Shown: positions 16,586 to 24,132 of the stretch, one piece after another
Layout: each line of letters starts with the position of its first letter
Position numbering within the stretch: the stretch's first letter is position 1
Assembly (NCBI GenBank): GCA_031256035.1
Contig: JAIRRJ010000051.1
Span: 1-32,032 of the forward strand
Length of the DNA stretch: 32,032 nucleotides
Reading direction: 5' to 3'
Source: Treponema sp.
GTDB taxonomy: Bacteria > Spirochaetota > Spirochaetia > Treponematales > Breznakiellaceae
Made by a program: the position numbers and the translations under genes
The notes under the pieces: model-generated
The model's database searches: none
What the model was told of the DNA's origin: nothing
What the model saw: the letters and a program-made list of their open reading frames with translations, nothing else

Positions 16586-17521
16586 TTACATCCAAATTTT
16601 AAAGAATCTATCCAGAATAGTCATTTGGAGTTCAATTATCACTTGATAATCAGAAGGTTCCAAAATACCATTTTTTATAATGAAAATACGTTCATGGTTG
16701 ACCAAGTACATTTCTTCCTCATCAATGACATTGACGTTGGAATCAAAATCCCAACGGGTTCTTATTCTATTAACAAAATAATAAACATCGCTAACAACAT
16801 ATCTGGCATCGTCAACAAAATAGTAAGTAAGATGAACATCCGTAAAAACATTCCCTATACTATGCTTCACAATTTTTACTTTGTGATCTATTGGTGAATA
16901 ATAGACATGCGCACTCTCATCACCAGGATCGTCTCCGTATAAATCCCATGATTTAGTTAGTTTATCCGGGTTGTGTGTCAAAACGTTACTCATATTTTGA
17001 AGAAACTCAGTGTTAATATTACTAAACAAAAAGCCCCATAATTTTTTATTTACTTTTCCATTTGCTCTAAAGCCGGAAAAGGTTTGAATGTTTTTTATTA
17101 CGCCTTCTGCAAGCGGTCCGTAATATCCATCGGCGCTGCCTATTTCTGAAAATCCGAGCGACAGCAAACGATTTTGGAGATTTAATATATCCTGACCATT
17201 CATTCGGGGGTTTTTTAATTCAAAAAGAACGTCAATATCATCATCATCTTCTTGGACATTTTCGGTAATAAAAATGTTTTCAGTTTCACCGGTAAATTTT
17301 TCTGTTTCAAGGCCGCTTCGCTTATTTTTACAAGCGCTAAACCCAAAGACAATTCCAAAAATGGCTAATACAGTCAAAAAAGAAAAATGTTTCCAGAAGG
17401 TGTCATTTTTTATTCGTGCTGAGGGGTTGTTGATTGAAAAAAAAATAAAGGCAATCCGGTTTCTCTCCCTTCTACTGTTTTGGCAACACAGTCTATTATT
17501 CAATTTCCAATTCTTACCCAT
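16586..17521 (-). CDS. Membrane-anchored protein with peptidoglycan-binding domain, probable lipoprotein
   Basis: 311 aa from ATG 17521. Residues about 47-64 are hydrophobic and end FGFSAC (Cys64), a good lipobox, followed by an acidic linker (ENVQEDDDDIDV). Residues about 108-168 match a PG_binding_1 domain: NGQDILNLQNRLLSLGF, ADGYYGPLAEGVIKNIQTF and ANGKVNKKLWGFLF correspond to the LQ..L..LG / DG.FG..T..AV..FQ / DG.VG..TW..L pattern. The remaining 140 residues are unrecognised. It probably ties an envelope protein to the cell wall. The start is doubtful: about 46 polar residues precede the hydrophobic segment, and the ATG lies 22 bp inside the ankyrin gene. No in-frame ATG, GTG or TTG lies close to the lipobox. 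An AAGGGAG stretch precedes an ATT codon (residue 23). Same operon as the ankyrin gene. Confidence 0.65.
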   Translation of the reverse strand: MGKNWKLNNRLCCQNSRRERNRIAFIFFSINNPSARIKNDTFWKHFSFLTVLAIFGIVFGFSACKNKRSGLETEKFTGETENIFITENVQEDDDDIDVLFELKNPRMNGQDILNLQNRLLSLGFSEIGSADGYYGPLAEGVIKNIQTFSGFRANGKVNKKLWGFLFSNINTEFLQNMSNVLTHNPDKLTKSWDLYGDDPGDESAHVYYSPIDHKVKIVKHSIGNVFTDVHLTYYFVDDARYVVSDVYYFVNRIRTRWDFDSNVNVIDEEEMYLVNHERIFIIKNGILEPSDYQVIIELQMTILDRFFKIWM

Positions 17522-18447
17522 ACTTCTCCATTTCCAGAAAATGATTCATTAGAATCTATTCTATAAATAAATACATTTCCATTTATTGTTATTGTAATGC
17601 TATTACCTGTTATTCTATAAAAACCATCATTTGACCTGCTGCTTAATATATCCACATAATTTATATTACCTGAATATTTATTTCCAGAAAATTTTATATA
17701 ATTATTATTTCCAGATAACCGATATGATCCTGTTTGAAAGTCAAATATTTGATTATCCAATGTATTTGCTATTCCAGTTCTTTGAGATTGTGTATTGTTA
17801 TTAACCGGTTCAGCTGCTCCACGTTCAATTAAATAATTACAAATTGCATTATCATTATTTTTACGCGCAATAGATAATGCTGTATCCCCATTTACAGACT
17901 GTAAATTTACGTTTGCACCACGTTCAACCAATAATTTAATTATTTCAAAATTGCCCCATTTTGAGGCATATAAAAGCGGTGTCATTCCATCCGCATAATT
18001 TTTTGACAATGGGTATTGATAATTTACATCAACTCCTGCCTCAATAAATTGTTTTGCCAAATCAAATCTTTGCTTTTCCATGGTCAAAAGCAATATTTCA
18101 CCATTGGGATATGCACCATTTCGCAATAAAAATTGAATAGTATTATTTTGACGGTTTCTATTGAGTGCGGTATATAAATCAAATGCAGTCGGCTGGATAT
18201 TATATTTTAATAATAATTCACATACAACTAATGTATTTTCACCGGCTGAATAATTTAATGCAAAGTTCATTGTTAGTTTTTTGTCATTTGATGACATTGT
18301 AGATATATTTGCTCTCAATATGGTTTCAATTTTCTGTAAGTCATTTTTAACCAAGGCATTTATTAAGTCCAATTTATAGTCATCGGCATATATTGTTCCA
18401 GCGGGTAAAACAAACAACCAAATAATACCCAAAAATATTCTCTTCAT
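17500..18447 (-). CDS. Exported ankyrin-repeat protein
   Basis: 315 aa with a Sec signal peptide (MKRIFLGIIWLFVLPAG, cleavage near YA-DD). About five ankyrin units follow between residues 30 and 220; the clearest are DGMTPLLYASKWGNFEIIKL (about 155) and NGDTALSIARKNNDNAICNY (about 188), each followed by L.ERGA. Residues about 245-315 form a Gly/Ser/Asn-rich beta domain (SGNKYSGNINYV, GNSITITINGNVFIYRI), like small lipocalin-like domains common at the C-ends of treponemal exported proteins. Likely a periplasmic binding protein; partner unknown. It has its own promoter and lies upstream of the peptidoglycan-binding gene. Codon use is far more AT-rich than in the importer operon or ruvAB. Confidence 0.82.
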   Translation of the reverse strand: MKRIFLGIIWLFVLPAGTIYADDYKLDLINALVKNDLQKIETILRANISTMSSNDKKLTMNFALNYSAGENTLVVCELLLKYNIQPTAFDLYTALNRNRQNNTIQFLLRNGAYPNGEILLLTMEKQRFDLAKQFIEAGVDVNYQYPLSKNYADGMTPLLYASKWGNFEIIKLLVERGANVNLQSVNGDTALSIARKNNDNAICNYLIERGAAEPVNNNTQSQRTGIANTLDNQIFDFQTGSYRLSGNNNYIKFSGNKYSGNINYVDILSSRSNDGFYRITGNSITITINGNVFIYRIDSNESFSGNGEVWVRIGN

Positions 18448-18456
18448 AATATATTT

Positions 18457-18485
18457 ATTTAATCCTATTTTTCAACAAATGTCAA
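18457..18485 (-). promoter_or_regulatory. Promoter of the ankyrin gene, near-leaderless
   Basis: TTGACA (18485-18480), 17-nt spacer, TTAAAT (18462-18457), then only 9 nt to the ATG at 18447. Transcription should start 2-3 nt before the start codon, and no Shine-Dalgarno sequence is present. Confidence 0.6.
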
Positions 18486-18589
18486 GGCACAATTTCGTAT
18501 ACTATTGTGTTAAGCGCAGTAGTAAATATATTATTTTCATATTTTGATCATAATTAAAAAATAAATAATTTGTCAATATGATATACTTA

Positions 18590-18720
18590 TTGCACATAAC
18601 TCTCATATATGAACAAATGGTTCGCATACATTGTAACTACATATAAACATAGCAAACTCTGACAAAAAGATAATTATTCAATCTGATCGCTCACACTGTG
18701 AGCATACCGTCCGATTAACG
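18590..18720. repeat. Possible attC-like relic
   Basis: Left end TTGCACATAAC (18590-18600) is word-for-word the left flank of the palindrome at 27767-27777. The right end has a central hairpin (18689-18703), then ATACCGTCC (18704-18712), which is the same word found just inside the right box of that site, then GATTAACG where GTTAGGCG would be expected. The two shared words in matching order support common origin; the interior is long and mostly unpaired. Confidence 0.3.
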
Positions 18721-18754
18721 TTTCATTTGAAAACCAATACAACGTGTGAATCTA

Positions 18755-18784
18755 TTCAAATCCATCCCTGTTCTATGATATACT
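18755..18784 (+). promoter_or_regulatory. Promoter of ruvAB-queA, apparently leaderless
   Basis: TTCAAA (18755-18760), 18-nt spacer, TATACT (18779-18784), then AAGCT and the ATG at 18790. The expected transcription start coincides with the start codon, and there is no Shine-Dalgarno sequence. Confidence 0.6.
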
Positions 18785-18789
18785 AAGCT

Positions 18790-19380
18790 ATGTTTAACAG
18801 CCTTACAGGAAAAGTAAGCGGGAAGAGCAGCGAAGCCGTGTTTCTTTTAACCGGCGGCGTTGAATGGGAGATTGCCATGCCCGCAAGCGACATGCAGGCG
18901 CTTGCCCTGAACAGGGAGAGCCGCGTCTTTACGTGGCTGTACCACCGTGAAGACCAGATGCGCGTTTTCGGTTTTATTGATGAAAAGCGGCGCAATACCT
19001 TTCTGGAACTTTTGAAAGTCGATGGTATCGGCCCCAAGGGCGCGTTAAAGATACTGGGAGGCATAAGCCAGGACGATCTTGAACGCGCTCTCGAGTCGGG
19101 AGACCTTGCGCGGCTTGAAGCTGTCCCCGGCCTTGGTAAAAAAACAGCGCAGAAAATACTCCTTACGCTAAAAGGGAAGTTGATTTCACAGGAAGCGGCT
19201 TTTGCCCCATCCGCCTATAACGACCTTGTGGAAGCGTTAGCCGAAATGGGCTACGACAGGCGCGCGGCAGCCGAAGCGCTGGCAAAAGCGGAACAATCCA
19301 TCGGCGGCGCAAATGTCGCTGATGCCGAGCGGGAAAAACTTTTGTTTAAGGAAGCGATTGTATATTTAAGCGGGACATAA
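18790..19380 (+). CDS. ruvA: Holliday junction branch-migration protein RuvA
   Basis: 196 aa, the usual RuvA length. The N-terminal OB-fold (about 1-64, MFNSLTGKVSGKSSEAVFLL) is followed by tandem helix-hairpin-helix motifs VDGIGPKGALKIL (about 77-89) and VPGLGKKTAQKILLTLKGKL (about 112-131), then a flexible linker and domain III (about 145-196), which contacts RuvB. RuvA binds four-way junctions as a tetramer and loads the RuvB motor. ruvB starts 2 bp after its stop. The gene appears to be translated from a leaderless mRNA. Confidence 0.97.
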   Translation: MFNSLTGKVSGKSSEAVFLLTGGVEWEIAMPASDMQALALNRESRVFTWLYHREDQMRVFGFIDEKRRNTFLELLKVDGIGPKGALKILGGISQDDLERALESGDLARLEAVPGLGKKTAQKILLTLKGKLISQEAAFAPSAYNDLVEALAEMGYDRRAAAEALAKAEQSIGGANVADAEREKLLFKEAIVYLSGT

Positions 19381-19382
19381 TA

Positions 19383-20435
19383 ATGGCGAAAAATAGCAAA
19401 GAAACAAAAACTAAATCCGGCAATAACACAAGTTTAGTCCGAGGCGAACCCACAGCGGATGACGAGCGGGACTTAACCCTCCGCCCTCAGCGTTTGGATG
19501 AGTTTCTCGGGCAGAAAGTGATGAAAGAAAACCTGTCCGTCTTTATTTCCACCGCAAGAGAACGCGGAGACAGCCTGGATCATCTTTTTTTAATCGGACC
19601 GCCGGGACTTGGAAAAACCACATTGGCGCAGGTAGTGGCAAATGAGCTTGAATCAGGTTTTGTCCAAACATCCGCGCCAGCCCTCGACAAGCCCAAGGAT
19701 TTGGTTGGGCTGTTAACCAACTTAAAAAAAGGCGATGTTTTTTTTATTGACGAGATACACAGGCTGAAACCCGCGATAGAAGAACTTCTGTACATCGCAA
19801 TGGAAGATTACGGAATCGACTGGATAGTGGGGCAGGGGCCTATGGCGCGGACTCTCAGGATTGCCATAAAACCTTTTACACTGGTGGGAGCGACAACCAA
19901 GGCGGGGATTGTTTCAAGCCCGCTCATAAGCCGGTTCGGCATCACCTGCCGGTTTTCATTTTATGAGCAGGAAGACATGGAAGCCATTGTCCGCCGTTCT
20001 GCCGGGCTTCTTAAAATAAAAATAGATAATGACGCCGCCACTCTCTTGGCAAAATCATCAAGGGGGACTCCCCGTGTTGTAAACCGGCTTCTGCGGCGCA
20101 TGAGGGATTTTGCCCAGTATTCGGGTGAAACCTCGATTACACTGCCGGTTGTATCATCCGGCCTGTCCCGTCTCGAGATAGACTCGCTCGGTCTTGAAAG
20201 GCAGGATCGGGACATTCTTAAAATCATTGTTGAACGTTATAAAGGCGGACCTGTGGGAGCGGATACCCTTGCCATTTCCATAGGCGAGTCAGTTGAAACC
20301 CTTGAAGATTATTATGAGCCTTATTTGATTCAGGCGGGTCTTTTGCAGCGCAGCCCGAGGGGAAGGATGGTAACAAGCCTTGCTTACGGACACTTGGGTC
20401 TCGCCGCTCCAGCCGGAAATGACCTGTTCAGTTGA
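19383..20435 (+). CDS. ruvB: Holliday junction branch-migration ATPase RuvB
   Basis: 350 aa AAA+ ATPase. After a Lys-rich N-terminal extension (about 25 residues) come RPQRLDEFLGQ, Walker A GPPGLGKTT (about 75-83), Walker B FFIDEIHRL (about 119-127), sensor-1 region LVGATTKAG, the arginine-finger segment SPLISRFGI and a C-terminal winged helix (ERYKGGPVGADTLA, EPYLIQAGLLQRSPRGR). It drives branch migration with RuvA in recombinational repair. Directly coupled to ruvA (2-bp gap) and to queA (overlap at TGATG). ruvC is not in this window. Confidence 0.98.
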   Translation: MAKNSKETKTKSGNNTSLVRGEPTADDERDLTLRPQRLDEFLGQKVMKENLSVFISTARERGDSLDHLFLIGPPGLGKTTLAQVVANELESGFVQTSAPALDKPKDLVGLLTNLKKGDVFFIDEIHRLKPAIEELLYIAMEDYGIDWIVGQGPMARTLRIAIKPFTLVGATTKAGIVSSPLISRFGITCRFSFYEQEDMEAIVRRSAGLLKIKIDNDAATLLAKSSRGTPRVVNRLLRRMRDFAQYSGETSITLPVVSSGLSRLEIDSLGLERQDRDILKIIVERYKGGPVGADTLAISIGESVETLEDYYEPYLIQAGLLQRSPRGRMVTSLAYGHLGLAAPAGNDLFS

Positions 20436-21520
20436 TGATGAAAACAAGCGATTTCGATTTTGATCTCCCGCCTGAACTGATTGCGCAGTACCCGTGTACA
20501 GAGCGCGGGCAAAGCCGCCTTATGACGCTTGATCGCATAACGGGAAAGCGGACTCACACCACAACTGCCGAATTACCCGAAATCCTTTGCAGCCCGCCTT
20601 TCCTAAGCCCTTCGGGGGAGAAACCGTTACTCGTTTTTAACGACACAAAGGTGCGCAAGGCGCGGCTTTTGGGTGTATCTCTGGCAACAGGAGCGCCTGT
20701 GGAATTTATGTTAGTGAGGAGTGGGGAATGGGGAGTAGGGAACGGAGACCAGAGGATATGGAAGGTTATGACGCAGCGCGCAAAACGCCGCAGGCCGGGC
20801 AGCCATTATGTGTTTTACGATGATAAAGGCGCAGAAGCCGCAAGGGCTGAAATCACCGGCACGGAAGGGGAGTTCCGCATACTCAAATTTGACAGACCGG
20901 TAGACGATACTTGGCTTGACAGGCACGGCCATATACCGCTGCCTCCGTATATAAAGCGAAAAGATTCTTCCCATGACGCTGACCGTTATCAGACGATCTA
21001 TGCAGGAGAGACAGGCTCCGTTGCTGCCCCCACAGCCGGGCTTCATTTTACCCGCAAATTGCTGGATCGTATCGCATCATGCGGCATTGACAGCGCATTT
21101 GTAACCCTGCACGTGGGGCTGGGAACCTTTCTTCCTGTGCGCAGCGTTCATGTCGAAGAACATTTCATGCACGAAGAACAGTACGTCATTACCGAGGAAA
21201 ACGCCGCGCTCATTGAAAAAGCCATCGCCGAAAAGAGAAAGGTCGTTGCTGTGGGGACAACAAGCCTGCGCACACTTGAAAGCGCCATTTGCGAAAATGT
21301 GATAAAGAGGGGCTGGCAGAATACCTCGATTTTTATTTACCCGGGATATAAGTTCAAAGCTGTAGACGCGCTATTTACCAATTTCCACACCCCGCTTTCA
21401 ACCCTGTTGATGCTCGTCAGTGCGTTTGCCGGAAGAGAACTTGTCCTTGAAAGTTATGCCGAAGCTGTCTGCGAAAGATACCGTTTTTTCAGCTACGGCG
21501 ACGCCATGTTGATTTATTAG
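20435..21520 (+). CDS. queA: tRNA preQ1(34) S-adenosylmethionine ribosyltransferase-isomerase
   Basis: 361 aa from ATG 20435, which overlaps the ruvB stop (TGATG); a TTG three bases earlier and an ATG three bases later are also in frame. QueA motifs: DFDFDLPPELIAQYP at the N-terminus, LLVFNDTKVRKARL (about 67-80), GHIPLPPYIKR (about 165-175), the active-site segment GSVAAPTAGLHFT (about 190-202) and FHTPLSTLLMLVSAF near the end. It transfers the ribosyl part of SAM to preQ1 in tRNA, making epoxyqueuosine at the wobble base. One surface loop (about residues 94-103, SGEWGVGNGD) is encoded by a purine-rich heptamer repeat. Convergent with the next gene (2-bp gap). Confidence 0.97.
   Translation: MMKTSDFDFDLPPELIAQYPCTERGQSRLMTLDRITGKRTHTTTAELPEILCSPPFLSPSGEKPLLVFNDTKVRKARLLGVSLATGAPVEFMLVRSGEWGVGNGDQRIWKVMTQRAKRRRPGSHYVFYDDKGAEAARAEITGTEGEFRILKFDRPVDDTWLDRHGHIPLPPYIKRKDSSHDADRYQTIYAGETGSVAAPTAGLHFTRKLLDRIASCGIDSAFVTLHVGLGTFLPVRSVHVEEHFMHEEQYVITEENAALIEKAIAEKRKVVAVGTTSLRTLESAICENVIKRGWQNTSIFIYPGYKFKAVDALFTNFHTPLSTLLMLVSAFAGRELVLESYAEAVCERYRFFSYGDAMLIY
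20716..20743 (+). repeat. Four-unit purine-rich heptamer repeat inside queA
   Basis: GAGGAGT-GGGGAAT-GGGGAGT-AGGGAAC in tandem. It is translated into a short Gly/Trp/Asn-rich stretch in a loop that is shorter in the QueA proteins I can recall. It reads as a minisatellite expansion or insertion tolerated in frame. Confidence 0.6.
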
Positions 21521-21522
21521 TT

Positions 21523-22245
21523 TTACGTAGCGACAAAATGCAGAAAGAGCATGTAGTCGATAAGCTCGGCAATACGTTCGGCATCATGAGGTTTTTCGGT
21601 AGAGCTGAAGAGAATGGTTACGACCGCCCTTTCATCCTCCTCCGCAACCTCCAGAGCATGTGCGGACGCAATGTCGGAGAAGCTGCGCTGAATGGCAACG
21701 GCGGTATCGCGGGCCAGCAGCTTGGCTGTGGTCTTTAGACTTTCTCCTGTACGCTCCGAACGCGCTTTCATGTTGGCGTGGTTTACGTAATAGTAGAGCG
21801 TACGTGTATTGGTGAAGTCAGGGCTGAAAGCGAATTTTTCTGCATATCGCAGGGTATTCCACTGTTCTGAGGTGGGCGTGAAAATAGCGTCCACATTTTC
21901 CAGGGCTATCAGGTAGACAACACGGTTTTTGATATCGCATACATGGTTATCGGCATGTTTTATTAACGCTCCATACCGCTCATCAATTTCTCTGAGCTTT
22001 TCGTAAAGAACATCCTTAAAATTTTTAGTTTTTTTGCTGGTAAGCATGATACGCACCGCGCTTGTTAACACTATCAGTGATAACATAGCCCCCGTGATTG
22101 ACATCAAATTCCCAAAAATGCCATCAATTGAAGCTTTCAGTACGAAAATGCGAATGCAAGCGAACGTAACCACGAGACAGGCGCATATTCCTCCGATTAT
22201 CTGGTTTTTGACCAACGGAGATATTTGTTTCTTTTGTACCGGCAC
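21523..22245 (-). CDS. Two-TM membrane protein of unknown function
   Basis: 240 aa from GTG 22245, preceded by AAGGA with 7-nt spacing. Two hydrophobic helices (about 15-35 and 43-67) are joined by a short loop, followed by about 170 mostly charged, helical-looking residues (KKTKNFKDVLYEKLREIDERYG, then RNTLRYAEKF-like and EEDERAVVTILF segments). This predicts a hairpin anchor with a large cytoplasmic domain. I do not recognise the family and see no catalytic motif. It is convergent with queA and separated from the 155-bp region upstream that holds a candidate promoter and an attC-like relic. Base composition is intermediate between core and AT-rich genes. Confidence 0.72.
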   Translation of the reverse strand: MPVQKKQISPLVKNQIIGGICACLVVTFACIRIFVLKASIDGIFGNLMSITGAMLSLIVLTSAVRIMLTSKKTKNFKDVLYEKLREIDERYGALIKHADNHVCDIKNRVVYLIALENVDAIFTPTSEQWNTLRYAEKFAFSPDFTNTRTLYYYVNHANMKARSERTGESLKTTAKLLARDTAVAIQRSFSDIASAHALEVAEEDERAVVTILFSSTEKPHDAERIAELIDYMLFLHFVAT

Positions 22246-22294
22246 ACTCTCTTCCTTGTTAGTTATTTATTTGCACCTTGAGCGGTGTACACTC

Positions 22295-22351
22295 AAATAA
22301 CGCTAATATCATGCTATACCAAGTCTCAGATAATGTCAAGAATAGGCGAAG
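22295..22351. repeat. Degenerate attC-like element downstream of the 150-aa lipoprotein gene
   Basis: Left box AAATAACG (22295-22302) and right word AATAGGCGAAG (22341-22351) sit about 55 bp apart, as TAACG and GTTAGGCGAC do in the better sites; GCTATACC inside also recalls GTATACC at 27826-27832. No strong central hairpin remains. It lies 50 bp past the stop of the gene ending at 22402, the position expected for a cassette end. Confidence 0.25.
22311..22339 (-). promoter_or_regulatory. Candidate promoter of the two-TM protein gene
   Basis: TTGACA (22339-22334), 17-nt spacer, TAGCAT (22316-22311). The leader to GTG 22245 would be about 60 nt and contains a TTGAG/CTCAA hairpin. The -10 box is weak. 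Confidence 0.35.
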
Positions 22352-22401
22352 TATGGGCTGTTTCATATGCTCCCCATCTCCATAGACCACCATCTCTCTT
22401 G

Positions 22402-22854
22402 TTAATGCCAAAGCAGAAAACTTGATCTCCTTGGATTATAGTGTTGTTCCAATATATCGATCCTGCCATCCCCAATGAAAATATTTGCTGTTATTTTACC
22501 AGGTGCTAAAGTAATTTCCAATTCCGCATTCTCATTAATAAGCAAAGTACGTCCCGGATTGCTGAGCGTATAGTGAGTTTTTGTCAAATCGATCGTTAAT
22601 CTTACGGTAGATCTACTTCGAGCATGCCACACTTCTTCGATTTGCAAATCATATAAAAATTTCTCAGTAGGATTATCATGGAATACAAACATACTGCGTG
22701 TTTGTGTGAAAGTAATCTTTCCATTTTTTTCAATATCAACTGTCAGTATGTTTTCTGTCAAACTAACATTCGTAATAATCGCACTTCTTCTGTTAGTAAC
22801 ACAACTAATGCTTGAAATGGAGAAACAAAACAAAGAGGCAAGTCTTGTTTTCAT
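22402..22854 (-). CDS. Small lipoprotein of unknown function
   Basis: 150 aa from ATG 22854, which shares one base with the upstream stop (TGATG). The signal MKTRLASLFCFSISSISC ends in lipobox ISSISC. The mature part (about 130 aa) alternates polar and aliphatic residues as in a beta-sandwich (ILTVDIEKNGKITFTQ, STVRLTIDLTKTHYTL, AELEITLAPGKITANIFIGD) without any motif I can name. The overlap with the LRR lipoprotein gene means the two are translated together and may be exported as a pair. Few other clues. Confidence 0.72.
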   Translation of the reverse strand: MKTRLASLFCFSISSISCVTNRRSAIITNVSLTENILTVDIEKNGKITFTQTRSMFVFHDNPTEKFLYDLQIEEVWHARSRSTVRLTIDLTKTHYTLSNPGRTLLINENAELEITLAPGKITANIFIGDGRIDILEQHYNPRRSSFLLWH

Positions 22855-23957
22855 CACCTGCGTATCCATTCTGAACTGTCAACATTGGAACGGATATAGG
22901 TTCCCGCAAGCATTCCGCCTGAACGATAGGTTTCATCAAAATTACCAGTGTCTTCAAAAACAGTGTCGCCATGTCTTCCAATGTACAACTGCACGTTTGC
23001 CCCGATAGTTATGCTTGTCAGGCGGTTGTTAGAAAATGCCTCAGTGTCAATGGCGGTAACGCTTGACGGAATGGTAAGACTGGACAACAGGTTATAGAAA
23101 AATGCCTGTGACTCTATGATGGTAACGCTGTTTGGTATGGCAATAGCACTTAGTTGGTTGCGTCTAAATGCCCCTATTCCTATGCTTGTAACGGTATTTG
23201 GTATGACAACACTGCTTAACTCATTGCTGCAAAATACGCCATGCCCAATGGAAGTAATACTTGGGGGAATGACAAGGCTTTTCAGTTTATTTCTGAAAAA
23301 TGCGTCTGTCCCAATGCTGGTAACACTAGCGGGAATAGAAAGTTCGCTTAGTTGATTGAGGGCAAAAGAATGCGCCCCTATGGTAGTAACACTGTCCGGT
23401 ATGATTAGAGCAGTCAGATTAATCCCATAGAATGCCCAATCGCCGATGGCGGTAACGCTGTTTGGTATGGTTACAACAGTGCCTTTTCCGGCAGGCCACT
23501 GGAGCAGAGTGGTTCCGGTTTTGTCATACATGACTCCATCGATGGATGAATAGTTTTTATTATCAGGATGGATGTTTATTGCACGCAGGTTAAAATTTTC
23601 GCCAAATGCAGACCCTCTTATGGAAGTAACAGAGGCTGGTATGTCAATACCAGCAAGCTGGTTTTTTTGAAAAGCGCCAAATCCAATAGAAGTAACGCTT
23701 GAGGGAATAGTAACGCTAGTAAGCCGTTTGTCGGAAAATGCACCATCCTTTATCGAAATAACAGGCGCCCAGTTTATCTCATGAGGTATTGTTACTGCAC
23801 CTCCCGCCCCGGTGTAGCCTGTAATAACGGCATCACCAGAATCGTCAACCCGCCATTCAAAATCTGCCACTTGTGGTATATCAATTACCGGTGCAGAAGA
23901 ACGCACAGTACATGAAAAAAATGTAAAAAAAATAATTGCTGAAAGCGATTTTCTCAT
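22854..23957 (-). CDS. BspA-type leucine-rich-repeat lipoprotein
   Basis: About 367 aa from ATG 23957, behind GGGG; an in-frame GTG at 23969 is less likely. A lipoprotein signal ends FFSC. After a short beta region (DFEWRVDDSGDAVITGY) come about nine 22-residue LRR_5/TpLRR units such as LTSVTIPSSVTSIGFGAFQK, interrupted once by an irregular unit (LRAINIHPDNKNYSSIDG). Such proteins in oral and gut treponemes and bacteroidetes bind host or matrix proteins or other bacteria; the ligand here is unknown. It has its own promoter (23984-24013) and is followed by an overlapping lipoprotein gene. A second protein of the same class is encoded at 26329-27597. Confidence 0.88.
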   Translation of the reverse strand: MRKSLSAIIFFTFFSCTVRSSAPVIDIPQVADFEWRVDDSGDAVITGYTGAGGAVTIPHEINWAPVISIKDGAFSDKRLTSVTIPSSVTSIGFGAFQKNQLAGIDIPASVTSIRGSAFGENFNLRAINIHPDNKNYSSIDGVMYDKTGTTLLQWPAGKGTVVTIPNSVTAIGDWAFYGINLTALIIPDSVTTIGAHSFALNQLSELSIPASVTSIGTDAFFRNKLKSLVIPPSITSIGHGVFCSNELSSVVIPNTVTSIGIGAFRRNQLSAIAIPNSVTIIESQAFFYNLLSSLTIPSSVTAIDTEAFSNNRLTSITIGANVQLYIGRHGDTVFEDTGNFDETYRSGGMLAGTYIRSNVDSSEWIRR

Positions 23958-23983
23958 GCATATCCCCACTCAAATGTTACTCT

Positions 23984-24013
23984 ATTCTACTCTGATAAAA
24001 TCCCTATTGTCAA
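23984..24013 (-). promoter_or_regulatory. Promoter of the LRR/small lipoprotein gene pair
   Basis: TTGACA (24013-24008), 18-nt spacer, TAGAAT (23989-23984). The leader to ATG 23957 is about 20 nt and includes a GGGG ribosome-binding sequence. Confidence 0.6.
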
Positions 24014-24132
24014 TTAATTTACAGTAAACATATTCGACAAGTACCAGAATACACTCCCCATGGCTCAAAAAACCAGTGAAAAGTATGCTTTTTTATACAC
24101 TTTTAGGGTTATCGAACATATCTAGTATTGTT

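Larger units (their letters stand above)
18448..18789. other. 342-bp AT-rich divergent intergenic region
   Basis: Contains the ankyrin promoter at its left end and the ruvA promoter at its right end. Between them lie a CACAAT/ATTGTG inverted repeat (18488-18509), an attC-like relic (18590-18720) and, inside it, the perfect 15-bp palindrome GCTCACA-C-TGTGAGC (18689-18703), which could also be an operator for the flanking promoters. I see no coding sequence. Confidence 0.6.

Noticed and set aside
21523..22245. Annotation as an antiphage effector
   Set aside because: Only the two-TM topology suggests it; no sensor, nucleotide cyclase or other defence gene is nearby.
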